Positions 1 to 6,577 of a DNA stretch of 11,727 nucleotides are shown here, piece after piece. Source of the stretch: Candidatus Latescibacterota bacterium (GTDB taxonomy: Bacteria > Latescibacterota > UBA2968 > GCA-2709665); the NCBI GenBank assembly GCA_030746455.1, contig JASLMQ010000332.1:1-11727 (forward strand), written 5' to 3'. Numbering within the stretch: the stretch's first letter is position 1; the number at the start of each line of letters is the position of its first letter. The notes beneath the pieces were generated by a model. The model saw only the letters and a list, made by a program, of their open reading frames with translations. It ran no database searches and was not told the origin of the DNA. A program made the position numbers and the translations under genes.

Positions 1-3
1 GGT

Positions 4-1965
4 CTAGCCGAGTTCCTTCGCCACGTCCACGCACTTCGCCGCGAAGGTGTCGTAGGCGTCCCTGAACTCTCCGCCCGTCTTGATGCAGGACCCGTAGCCC
101 GGCCAGTCGGCGGGCTCGAGGCCGCGCGTCTGCCAGCTCCCCACATCGATGCCGACCTCGTCCGTCAGGAATTCCTTGAGCCCCGGTGTGAGGTCGTAGC
201 CTTTGCAGTAGTCCGGCAGCTCCCGCAGTCGTTGGGCGACACCCGGCTCGTACTCGTCGAGCACGGCCTCCTTGAAGTCCGACAGGTCGAAGTCGGCCTC
301 CTCGGAGGCCAACTGCACCGCGCGCGAGTGGTTGGGGAACTCCGTGTTGCACATGTTGGTCGCACTCAGGGTGTGGAACGAGTCCTCCGGGATCCGCTTG
401 GAGGCGGGGAGCACGTCCATCGACTCCAGGATCCACTTCGCCTGATCCTCGGGCACCCCGTATTCCTTCTGAAGGTAGGCCACCCACTTGGGACGGTTCT
501 CCGGGCTGTAGAAGACCCAGTACACGCGCCTGGCCACCAGGGAACCGCCCTTCTGGAGGTCCTGCTCCAGCACCTGGACCGCCTCCTTGGACTGCCCGGC
601 GGCCTCTGCCGCCTCCAGGATCGTGGGGTGGTCCAGGGTCTTGAGGAACTTGTACGCGCAGTAGGCCTCGGCCTTCTCCGCCACGGACCCCGATGCGGCC
701 TTCTCCTTCGTCTCGTCATCGACGCCCACATCCCCCGCCAGCTTGGCCAGGAGCTCGGCGGCCCTGTCCTCGCCGGCCTTCTCGGCCACCGCTGCGAACA
801 GCTTCTCGGCTTCCACCTCACGGAGGTGGCTCACGAAGCGCCCGCCCATGTTGGTCTCGTAGGTGCGCACCACGTCCTTGCCCGCCTTCGCCGCCTTCGC
901 CTTGCCCTCGAACGCGTCGAGAATGAGCTGGACCTCCTGGGCCACCGTGTACACCACGGTGTTGTTGGTGCCGATCCCTTCCGAGTTCAGGACCGTGGTG
1001 ATCTTACGCGCCGCATCGTAGCTCCCGGCCACCTTGAACACGATGCAGGGGGCCACCTGGCCCGATGAATCCCCCACGCCGAGGAGCCGATCGTAGTCCT
1101 TCAGAAACTCGGCCGCAAGTCCGTGGGCGTTGCGCGCATCCTCGATACTCGGGTCGGCCTGATCTGCGATGTTGGGATTGAGCTGGAAGCTCACCATGTA
1201 GTCCTTCAGCTGCGTGTAGAGCGCTAGGGGGCGGAAGATCGACAGGTTCGGCCACAGGGCGATCAACGTGGCGGCCATGGCGATCTCATCTCTGTGCGCC
1301 TCGGGGTCCGCCTTCCAGTCGTGGTGCTTGGCGATCTCCTCCCGCAGCTCGTCCGTAAGCGACTCGTCCTCGTCGAAGGCCTTGGCCGCGAGCACCGGGT
1401 TGGTCGACACCTGACAGAATCCATAGTGCCTGAGATATTCGAGGCCCCGCGCGAAGTCGTTTCCGAACTTGCCGTATTCCTCTCCGATCATCCGCCAGTA
1501 CACGCCGCCGCGCATCTCCTGCTTCAGCAGCGTGAGGAACGACCGACCGGGGTTGGCCGCATCGAGCTTGGGCTCGATCCGCTCTGCCAGAAGACCCGAC
1601 AGGCTGTCTGCGAGGTTCACCGACTTCATGTCCGACACGAACTCGGCCACCACGTCGGCCATCGCGGCCGCCGCGTCTCCCTGAAGACCATCGATGGTCG
1701 AAAGGACCCGCTCCAGGGCGGCCTCGGCCTCATCGGCGCCATAGCCGACGATCTCGGCGTCCCGTCCCACAAAGTTCATCCCCAGGCGGATCAGCGTCTT
1801 GCAGTGCTGATCAGTGGGCGACCCCTCAGATCCCATCGCCGACAGGAGCGCGTCCACGCGGGACACCAGCGTCCCCTGCTCGGGGTTGATCAGCACCCGA
1901 TCCGCTACGGCCAGGCTGTGTCCTTCCTTGAGCGCTTGTACCACGTCCTCAGCATCCGTCCCCAT
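4..1965 (-). CDS. Divergent, oversized transaldolase-family protein
   Basis: The 653-residue product carries a transaldolase-like barrel in its middle third, between a roughly 150-residue N-terminal part and a C-terminal part of about 220 residues that I do not recognise. Residues 187-190 read STNP, the counterpart of the TTNP motif. K311 in IVFKVAGS matches the Schiff-base lysine of TalB (K132). The stretch EGIGTNNTVVYTVAQE (about 329-344) matches the EGINCNLTLLFSFAQA region and keeps the catalytic threonine (T336). R376 in MGGRF matches the SPFVGR arginine. D170 may match TalB D17. TalB E96 appears as Q261 and S176 as T371. Transaldolases are normally about 210-390 residues and move dihydroxyacetone units between sugar phosphates; given the changed residues, substrate and activity are uncertain here. 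I chose the ATG at 1965 over the in-frame GTG at 1983 because AAGGGAGG lies 7 nt before it. It has its own promoter after the dapB terminator. The stop codon lies 4 nt from the window edge. Confidence 0.85.
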   Translation of the reverse strand: MGTDAEDVVQALKEGHSLAVADRVLINPEQGTLVSRVDALLSAMGSEGSPTDQHCKTLIRLGMNFVGRDAEIVGYGADEAEAALERVLSTIDGLQGDAAAAMADVVAEFVSDMKSVNLADSLSGLLAERIEPKLDAANPGRSFLTLLKQEMRGGVYWRMIGEEYGKFGNDFARGLEYLRHYGFCQVSTNPVLAAKAFDEDESLTDELREEIAKHHDWKADPEAHRDEIAMAATLIALWPNLSIFRPLALYTQLKDYMVSFQLNPNIADQADPSIEDARNAHGLAAEFLKDYDRLLGVGDSSGQVAPCIVFKVAGSYDAARKITTVLNSEGIGTNNTVVYTVAQEVQLILDAFEGKAKAAKAGKDVVRTYETNMGGRFVSHLREVEAEKLFAAVAEKAGEDRAAELLAKLAGDVGVDDETKEKAASGSVAEKAEAYCAYKFLKTLDHPTILEAAEAAGQSKEAVQVLEQDLQKGGSLVARRVYWVFYSPENRPKWVAYLQKEYGVPEDQAKWILESMDVLPASKRIPEDSFHTLSATNMCNTEFPNHSRAVQLASEEADFDLSDFKEAVLDEYEPGVAQRLRELPDYCKGYDLTPGLKEFLTDEVGIDVGSWQTRGLEPADWPGYGSCIKTGGEFRDAYDTFAAKCVDVAKELG

Positions 1966-1972
1966 TCTGTTG

Positions 1973-1980
1973 CCTCCCTT
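1973..1980 (-). promoter_or_regulatory. Ribosome binding site fixing the transaldolase-like start
   Basis: On the minus strand AAGGGAGG sits 7 nt before the ATG at 1965. An upstream in-frame GTG at 1983 would place this Shine-Dalgarno inside the coding region, so the ATG is the better start. Confidence 0.8.
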
Positions 1981-2074
1981 CACCGCATTGCGAGCTTCAG
2001 CGTCTGATTCCGATAGCGTAGACGAGGGTCATGTCGAATCCTCACCGGGGGCCTCCGGCCGCCCGAGGCCTCCC

Positions 2075-2103
2075 AATATACTCAGAACCCCGGATTCCCG
2101 CAA
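2075..2103 (-). promoter_or_regulatory. Probable sigma70 promoter of the transaldolase-like gene
   Basis: On the minus strand a -35 TTGCGG (2098-2103) and a -10 TATATT (2075-2080, five of six consensus bases) are separated by exactly 17 nt. The site lies downstream of the dapB terminator and gives a leader of about 100 nt. A 9-bp G/C-rich stem (2047-2055 with 2065-2073, one wobble pair) overlaps the start of that leader. The -35 is weak, so this is a likely but not certain promoter. Confidence 0.5.
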
Positions 2104-2134
2104 ATTCCATGGCAGTATCCACACGGTTGGGGCC

Positions 2135-2168
2135 AAAAACGTAGGGGCGCACAGCCGTGCGCCCCTGC
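2135..2168 (-). terminator. Intrinsic terminator after dapB
   Basis: A perfect 10-bp stem (2143-2152 with 2157-2166) with a 4-nt loop is followed on the minus strand, after three bases, by TTTTT (2139-2135). It lies about 50 nt after the dapB stop, the expected place for the end of the dapA-pck-dapB transcript. On the plus strand no T-tract follows, so it is a one-way terminator. The palindrome may also belong to a dispersed REP-like family. Confidence 0.8.
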
Positions 2169-2218
2169 AAGGTGTTTCGTTCGCGCTTTTCGCGTCTTTC
2201 GTAGTTCCGCCTTTCGCG

Positions 2219-3025
2219 TCAACGGATACCGAGGACATCGCGCATATCGTACATACCGGGCCCGGCCCCCGCCACGAACCGCACGGCACGAACGGCCCCC
2301 ATTCCGAAGGTGTCGCGACTCTGGGCGCGGTGCACGAACTGGATCGTCTCACCCATCGTCCCGAACATCACTCGGTGCTCGCCCGCCAGGTCGCCCAGGC
2401 GAACGGCGTGAATGCCGATCTCCTCCTTGGAGCGGGCGCCCGTATCGCCGTGGCGACCGTACACGCCCACCTTGTCCAGGTCGCGGTCCAGGCCCGCCGC
2501 CGCGGCCCGGGCCAGGGCCAATGCCGTTCCACTGGGCGCGTCGGTCTTGAAGTGGTGGTGCGCCTCGACGATCTCCACGTCGTAGTCATCGCCCATGATG
2601 CGGGCCGCCTCCTCCACCAGCTTGATCAGCGCCGTGACGCCCACGCTGAAGCTCGGCGAGAAGACGCAGGCCACGCCAGAGAGGGCCTCCTCCATAGCCG
2701 CCACCTGCGCGGGAGACATGGCCGTGGTGCCCACCACCATGGCCTTGCCGGCCTCCCCGGCGATCTTGGCCGCGTCGACCGTTCCCTCGGGCGGGGCGGT
2801 GAAGGCCACCACCACGTCGGCTCCGCCGACAATGGACCTCAGGTCGTCCACCACGTGGACACCCAAATGGGTGGTCCCGAGGACCTCGCCCACGTCACGC
2901 CCGACGGACGGGTTGTCGGGTGCCTCGACGCCGCCCACCAGATCCAGGTCCTCCGCCTCCAGCACCATGTGGGCGATCCTGCCGCACATCCGGCCGGCAA
3001 TGCCACAGACCACTACCTTGACCAT
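2219..3025 (-). CDS. dapB: 4-hydroxy-tetrahydrodipicolinate reductase (DapB)
   Basis: DapB reduces the product of DapA with NAD(P)H to tetrahydrodipicolinate, the second step of the diaminopimelate/lysine branch, in the cytoplasm. The 268 residues are the usual length. The N-terminal dinucleotide-binding motif is GIAGRMCGR (8-16); the usual GRMGR glycine is a cysteine at 14. GTTAMS (99-104) corresponds to the GTTG(L/F) segment. The family signature EAHHHFKTDAPSGTA (154-168) supplies the catalytic pair H156/H157 and lysine K160, matching E. coli H159, H160 and K163. The ATG at 3025 follows a purine-rich GGAGGGGAGGACGAG Shine-Dalgarno region. It is the last gene before a strong terminator and lies 181 bp after the PEP carboxykinase gene, so it is probably read from the riboswitch-controlled promoter upstream of dapA. 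The pairing with dapA supports a true biosynthetic role. Confidence 0.96.
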   Translation of the reverse strand: MVKVVVCGIAGRMCGRIAHMVLEAEDLDLVGGVEAPDNPSVGRDVGEVLGTTHLGVHVVDDLRSIVGGADVVVAFTAPPEGTVDAAKIAGEAGKAMVVGTTAMSPAQVAAMEEALSGVACVFSPSFSVGVTALIKLVEEAARIMGDDYDVEIVEAHHHFKTDAPSGTALALARAAAAGLDRDLDKVGVYGRHGDTGARSKEEIGIHAVRLGDLAGEHRVMFGTMGETIQFVHRAQSRDTFGMGAVRAVRFVAGAGPGMYDMRDVLGIR

Positions 3026-3163
3026 CTCGTCCTCCCCTCCACCGAACTCCGGTCGCTGTGGGTGAGGGCTACCTCATTCTGATTTTGCCTCTGAGATTCT
3101 GCATTTCCCCACCTCTCCCGACTCCTTCCTCCTCATCCCCGATGCCTACCTCCGTGGCCCAGG

Positions 3164-3184
3164 GGACAATTCTCAATTCCCAAT
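3164..3184 (-). repeat. Three-copy heptamer in the pck-dapB gap
   Basis: On the minus strand three abutting 7-mers read ATTGGGA, ATTGAGA and ATTGTCC, the last one degenerate. They sit in a 181-bp gap (3026-3206) that is otherwise a purine-rich tract on the minus strand. I see no convincing promoter, terminator or small gene in the gap. Confidence 0.4.
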
Positions 3185-3206
3185 GCCTCTCCTGCATCTC
3201 CCAGCC

Positions 3207-5012
3207 TCAGTCAGCCCCCTCAAGCCGCGACGCCTGTGCCTCCAGCTGCGTTTTCAGTCGGGCCGGTAGCCTGTCCCCGTACTGGGCGAAGTACTCGCGC
3301 AGCTCGGCCGTCTCCCTCCGCCACGCATCGGTGTCGACGGCGAACAGCTCTTCGAGGTCCTCGTTCGGCAGGTCTAAGCCGGTCAGGTCCAGGACGCCTG
3401 ACTCGGGCATCCGACCGACGGCGGTCTCCCGCGCGCCGGCGGAACCGGCCACGCGCTCGCACATCCACTTGAGGACGCGCGCGTTCTCGCCGAACCCCGG
3501 CCACAGCCACCGGTCATCGGGGCCCTTGCGGAACCAGTTCACCCTGAAGATGCGGGGCGCGTTCTCGCCAAGCCGGTCCCCCATCGCGAGCCAGTGCCCG
3601 ATGTAATCGCCCATGTTGTAGCCGCTGAACGGCAGCATGGCGAACGGGTCGTATCGCAGGGCCCCGACGGCGCCGATGTTGGCCGCGGTCGTCTCCGAGG
3701 AAGCGGATGCACCGAGGTAGACGCCGTGGTCCCAGTCGAACGACTCCAGAACCAGGGGCGCCACCTGGCTTCGCCGTCCGCCGAAGACGAAGATGTCGAT
3801 CGGTACGCCGTTGGGGTTCTCCCAATCCGACGAGATCACCGGGCACTGGCGTGCTGGGGCCGTGAAACGCGCGTTGGGGTGCGCGGCGGGCTCCTCATTC
3901 GACGGCGCCCAGTCGTCCCCGCGCCAATCCACCGCGTGGGGCGGGGGTGCGTCGGTCATCCCTTCCCACCAGACGTCACCCTCATCCGTGAGGGCACAGT
4001 TGGTGAAAATGCTGTTCTCCTTCAGCGTGTCCATCGCCATGGGATTCGAGTCGTAGGACGTACCGGGCGCCACCCCGAAGAACCCCTTCTCCGGGTTGAT
4101 GGCATACAGACGCCCGTCCGGGCCGATCTTCATCCATGAGATGTCGTCACCGATGCACTCGGCCCGCCAGCCGGGTATGCTGGGTTGGACCATGGCGAGG
4201 TTGGTCTTGCCGCACGCGGAAGGAAAGGCGGCAGCGATATGGAATCGCTTGCCCTCGGGGTTGGTCATCCTGAGGATTAGCATGTGCTCGGCCATCCAGC
4301 CTTCCCGGCGAGCCATGGTGGACGCGATCCGCAGGGCCAGGCACTTCTTGCCGAGAAGGGCGTTGCCCCCATAGCCCGATCCGTACGACCAGATCAGGTT
4401 CTCCTCGGGGAAGTGACTGATGTACTTGCTTTCGATGGGCGCGCACGGCCACTGCACATCGGCCTCGCCCTCCTTCAGCGGCGCGCCGATGGAGTGCAGA
4501 CACGGGATGAACTCACCGTCGTCGCCGAGGGCCTCGAGCACTCGCGTGCCCACGCGCGTCATGATGTGCATGTTGCACACTACGTAGGGGCTGTCCGAGA
4601 TCTCGATGCCCACCTTGGCCATGGGAGAGCCGATCGGTCCCATCGAGAAGGGAATCACGTACATCGGCCGACCTGCCATGCACCCGTCGTACAGGCCGGT
4701 CATCGTCTTCTTCAACTCGCCGGGATCGACCCAGTTGTTCGTCGGCCCCGCCTCGATTTCGCTGGCCGCGCTCATGTAGGTCCGGTCCTCGACCCGGGCG
4801 ACATCCGACGGGTCGGAGCGGAAGAGGTAGCTCTGGGGGCGGTTCTTCAAAGGGGTGGCAGTTCCCGACGCAACCATCTGGTCCATCAGACGGTCGTATT
4901 CGGCCTGCGATCCGTCGCACCAGATGATCTCCTTGGGCCGGCACATCTTAGCGACCTCGGCTACCCACTCGAGAAGCTTCGGGTGCGCTGTGGGCGCTTG
5001 GCTGTTCTGCAT
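3207..5012 (-). CDS. pckG: Phosphoenolpyruvate carboxykinase, GTP type
   Basis: The enzyme interconverts oxaloacetate plus GTP with phosphoenolpyruvate, CO2 and GDP. At 601 residues it matches the GTP family (about 600-620), not the ATP family (about 530). The P-loop [12 protein letters not shown] (263-274) contains the hyper-reactive cysteine C267 typical of the GTP type. The second kinase motif GDDISWM (288-294) supplies metal-binding aspartates. Also present are the substrate-binding arginine region VARVE (71-75), GPTNNWVDP (89-97), and [16 protein letters not shown] (209-224). The C-terminal segment [14 protein letters not shown] (462-475) is intact, and nothing is truncated. The ATG at 5012 has AAAGG about 11 nt upstream. 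The gene lies 100 bp after dapA and 181 bp before dapB on the same strand, with no terminator visible on either side. It is therefore probably co-transcribed with them, linking oxaloacetate supply to lysine synthesis; the co-transcription is inference. Confidence 0.97.
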   Translation of the reverse strand: MQNSQAPTAHPKLLEWVAEVAKMCRPKEIIWCDGSQAEYDRLMDQMVASGTATPLKNRPQSYLFRSDPSDVARVEDRTYMSAASEIEAGPTNNWVDPGELKKTMTGLYDGCMAGRPMYVIPFSMGPIGSPMAKVGIEISDSPYVVCNMHIMTRVGTRVLEALGDDGEFIPCLHSIGAPLKEGEADVQWPCAPIESKYISHFPEENLIWSYGSGYGGNALLGKKCLALRIASTMARREGWMAEHMLILRMTNPEGKRFHIAAAFPSACGKTNLAMVQPSIPGWRAECIGDDISWMKIGPDGRLYAINPEKGFFGVAPGTSYDSNPMAMDTLKENSIFTNCALTDEGDVWWEGMTDAPPPHAVDWRGDDWAPSNEEPAAHPNARFTAPARQCPVISSDWENPNGVPIDIFVFGGRRSQVAPLVLESFDWDHGVYLGASASSETTAANIGAVGALRYDPFAMLPFSGYNMGDYIGHWLAMGDRLGENAPRIFRVNWFRKGPDDRWLWPGFGENARVLKWMCERVAGSAGARETAVGRMPESGVLDLTGLDLPNEDLEELFAVDTDAWRRETAELREYFAQYGDRLPARLKTQLEAQASRLEGAD

Positions 5013-5112
5013 CGCTCTGTAACCTTTCTTTTATTTTGGCCGGCGCCCTGCCCCGGCCGGTCTGGATGAATGTCCACTCCACAGAAGGGAGCGAGATAGG
5101 GCGTTTTCGAGA

Positions 5113-6147
5113 TCAGTCCGTGTAGGCGAGACCCTCCGTCACCGACGAATCAGCCAGCCGGGCGGCGATGTCGACCCCGAAGGCGCTCTCGATGGGCGCG
5201 AAGATCTCGGGGTTCTCGGACTGCACCGTCCGGGCGATCCCCAGCACCGTCTCGAGTCCCGCGCGGTTCATCTTGCCCAGCGGCCTGCGGCACGGCCCAG
5301 CGGGCATACCCAGGATGTTCATCAAGGTCTTGATGGGCAGTGGATTACGCGCCTTCACCGGTGTCTTCCCGTGGGGCGTGTCCGCCTCCGACATCACCGT
5401 CACCATCCCGAACAGCGGCTTGAGAGCCGCCGCCAGGCGATCCGCCTCCTCCCGGTTCCCCTCGTTCAGTGCCGCCGAGAACCGGGTGATCGGACCCGGG
5501 GCCACGTTGGACATCACCGAGATCACCCCCGAGGCCCCGATCCGCTCGTCGGTCATCATCTCGTAGGTCTTGTCGTCATCCCCCGAAAGGATGTCAAAAT
5601 CGTCCCCGCAGCACGTGCGTGTGCGGGCCATGTTGTCCAGATCGCCCGTGGCCTCCTTGACGGTTCGAACGTTCTTGTATTCCCCGTGGAGCAGGGCCAG
5701 GTCCTCCGGCTCCAGCTTGCACCCGGATCGACCGGGGATCACGTAGGGGATCATCTGCAGCTCGGGGAAGGCCTCCGCGATCGGCCCGACGTATTCCTTT
5801 CGGATCTCCAGCGAACTCGGCCCGTTGTAGTACGGATCCACCAGCAGGGCGGTATCAGCGCCCGCGTGGGCCGCGTGCTCGGTGGCCTTGAGCGACTCCT
5901 CCGTGGAGTTGCTGCCGGTGCCCGCAATGGCCCGACAGCGTCCCTTCACCAGCGCACAGACCCTGTCGGTCACCAGGTTGTGCTCGTCCCAATCGAGAGT
6001 GGGGCTTTCGCCCGTTGTCCCCACGGCAAGGACCCCGCCAATGCCCTCGGTAACCTGGAACTCGACCAGCTTCTCGAGGCCCGCCTGGTCGATCGAGGTG
6101 TCGGGTGCCAGGGGCGTGATCAACGCGGTGTAGCAACCACTGAACAT
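5113..6147 (-). CDS. dapA: 4-hydroxy-tetrahydrodipicolinate synthase (DapA)
   Basis: DapA condenses pyruvate with aspartate semialdehyde, the committed step toward diaminopimelate and lysine. The product is 344 residues, about 50 longer than E. coli DapA; the extra length is mostly at the C-terminus. Visible active-site parts are GTTGES (43-48, T44/T45), TGSN (77-80), the tyrosine pair in DPYYNGP (104-110, Y107), YVIPGRSG (135-142, R140) and the Schiff-base lysine K164 in VKEATGD. GASGVISVMSNVAP (205-218) matches the usual GGHGVISVTANVAP-type segment. The open frame continues upstream to 6255, but the ATG at 6147 is preferred: the protein then begins MFSGCYTALITP like other family members, and GGAGGAGG lies 6 nt before it. 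A lysine riboswitch precedes it by 181 nt. Other pyruvate-aldolase paralogues share this fold, but dapB downstream and the lysine sensor upstream make the DapA assignment firm. Confidence 0.95.
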   Translation of the reverse strand: MFSGCYTALITPLAPDTSIDQAGLEKLVEFQVTEGIGGVLAVGTTGESPTLDWDEHNLVTDRVCALVKGRCRAIAGTGSNSTEESLKATEHAAHAGADTALLVDPYYNGPSSLEIRKEYVGPIAEAFPELQMIPYVIPGRSGCKLEPEDLALLHGEYKNVRTVKEATGDLDNMARTRTCCGDDFDILSGDDDKTYEMMTDERIGASGVISVMSNVAPGPITRFSAALNEGNREEADRLAAALKPLFGMVTVMSEADTPHGKTPVKARNPLPIKTLMNILGMPAGPCRRPLGKMNRAGLETVLGIARTVQSENPEIFAPIESAFGVDIAARLADSSVTEGLAYTD

Positions 6148-6153
6148 GCAGGA

Positions 6154-6161
6154 CCTCCTCC
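6154..6161 (-). promoter_or_regulatory. Strong ribosome binding site of dapA
   Basis: GGAGGAGG on the minus strand lies 6 nt before the ATG at 6147. It decides this start over longer in-frame candidates reaching back to 6255. I found no clear complementary segment in the leader that would mask it, so control by transcription termination looks more likely than masking of the ribosome site. Confidence 0.85.
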
Positions 6162-6259
6162 GGATCGCGACCCAACGTCGAACCGTCCCACGACGTCGAT
6201 CTCCCCGGACGCACCGAGCCCCATGGGGGAACCTCGAGTCCGTGAGAGACGACATAGAA

Positions 6260-6297
6260 GTAGCCGGCGTCCAAGGGGCAGAGGCATCGCCGGCTAC
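6260..6297 (-). terminator. Probable attenuator hairpin between riboswitch and dapA
   Basis: A perfect 10-bp G/C-rich stem (6297-6288 with 6269-6260 on the minus strand, arm GTAGCCGGCG) has an 18-nt loop. It is followed by a moderately U-rich run, UUCUAUGUCGUCUC. It sits 32 nt after the lysine aptamer and 112 nt before the dapA start. GCTAC at 6313-6309 can instead pair with the first five bases of the stem (6297-6293), giving a competing hairpin. This layout fits a riboswitch expression platform that stops transcription when lysine is bound. The U-tract is not strong and the loop is large, so this is likely but not certain. Confidence 0.55.
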
Positions 6298-6328
6298 AGA
6301 AGGCAGTCGTAGCGTGGGTCACATGCGT

Positions 6329-6511
6329 GCAAGAGAGCGCTCCACGGGGCCTGTATGCCCCGTGACAGTTCAGCGGATCTTATCCGCAGAACCAGCCCAT
6401 CCCCGTGGTGGAACGAGGCACGGGCTTCGGCAGGCCTTCCCTTTCATCCGGCGGGTGCGGCTCCACCTCCTCCCACCGGTTAGTCATGAAGAACTGCGCC
6501 TCTACCCTTGC
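6329..6511 (-). ncRNA. Lysine riboswitch (L-box) aptamer upstream of dapA
   Basis: The minus strand carries the conserved words of the lysine aptamer in order: AGAGGCGC (6503-6496), TGAAAGG (6446-6440), GCCGAAG (6431-6425), GCTGG (6396-6392), CTGTC (6368-6364) and GGAGCGC (about 6342-6336). All five helices can be drawn: P1 GCAAGGG/CTCTTGC (6511-6505 with 6335-6329), P2 6479-6472 with 6455-6448, P3 6424-6419 with 6407-6402, P4 6392-6368 with a T-T mismatch, and P5 6364-6357 with 6350-6343. The P2 loop word GGTGGA (6467-6462) complements TCCACC of the P3 loop (6412-6407), the expected kissing contact. The ATGAGTA turn of the Thermotoga aptamer reads ATGACTA here. L-boxes bind lysine and switch off lysine genes; dapA directly downstream fits. 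Confidence 0.93.
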
Positions 6512-6522
6512 TTGGCGCCGAA

Positions 6523-6551
6523 AAGGTATGCAAACCCCTGGGTGCTGTCAA
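6523..6551 (-). promoter_or_regulatory. Sigma70-type promoter of the riboswitch-dapA transcript
   Basis: A perfect -35 TTGACA (6551-6546) and a -10 TACCTT (6528-6523) on the minus strand are exactly 17 nt apart. The predicted start near 6515 falls only a few bases before the first riboswitch helix at 6511, so promoter and aptamer support each other. The -35 lies 27 nt beyond the stop of the dehydrogenase gene. I see no terminator between them, so some readthrough from that gene may also enter the riboswitch. Confidence 0.82.
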
Positions 6552-6577
6552 GCGAAAACGGTGGTATTCCGGCCCTT

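Noticed and set aside
232..1068. Long plus-strand frame opposite the transaldolase-like gene
   Set aside because: It is a mirror of a well-supported coding region, shows low-complexity Val/Leu/Gly/His/Arg composition and has no recognisable motif.
5038..5058. GGCCGG/CCGGCC hairpin in the dapA-pck gap as a terminator
   Set aside because: On the minus strand it is followed by an A-rich run, not a T-tract, and the stem is only 6 bp, so it does not support a break between dapA and pck.
6148..6255. N-terminal extension of DapA to the in-frame start at 6255
   Set aside because: The added residues are Arg-rich and unlike the family, and the strong GGAGGAGG ribosome site directly precedes the ATG at 6147.
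6343..6424. Repeated CACGGG/CCCGTG segments read as a separate plus-strand attenuator
   Set aside because: They are helices P5 and P3 of the minus-strand lysine aptamer; the similarity of their arms needs no second explanation.
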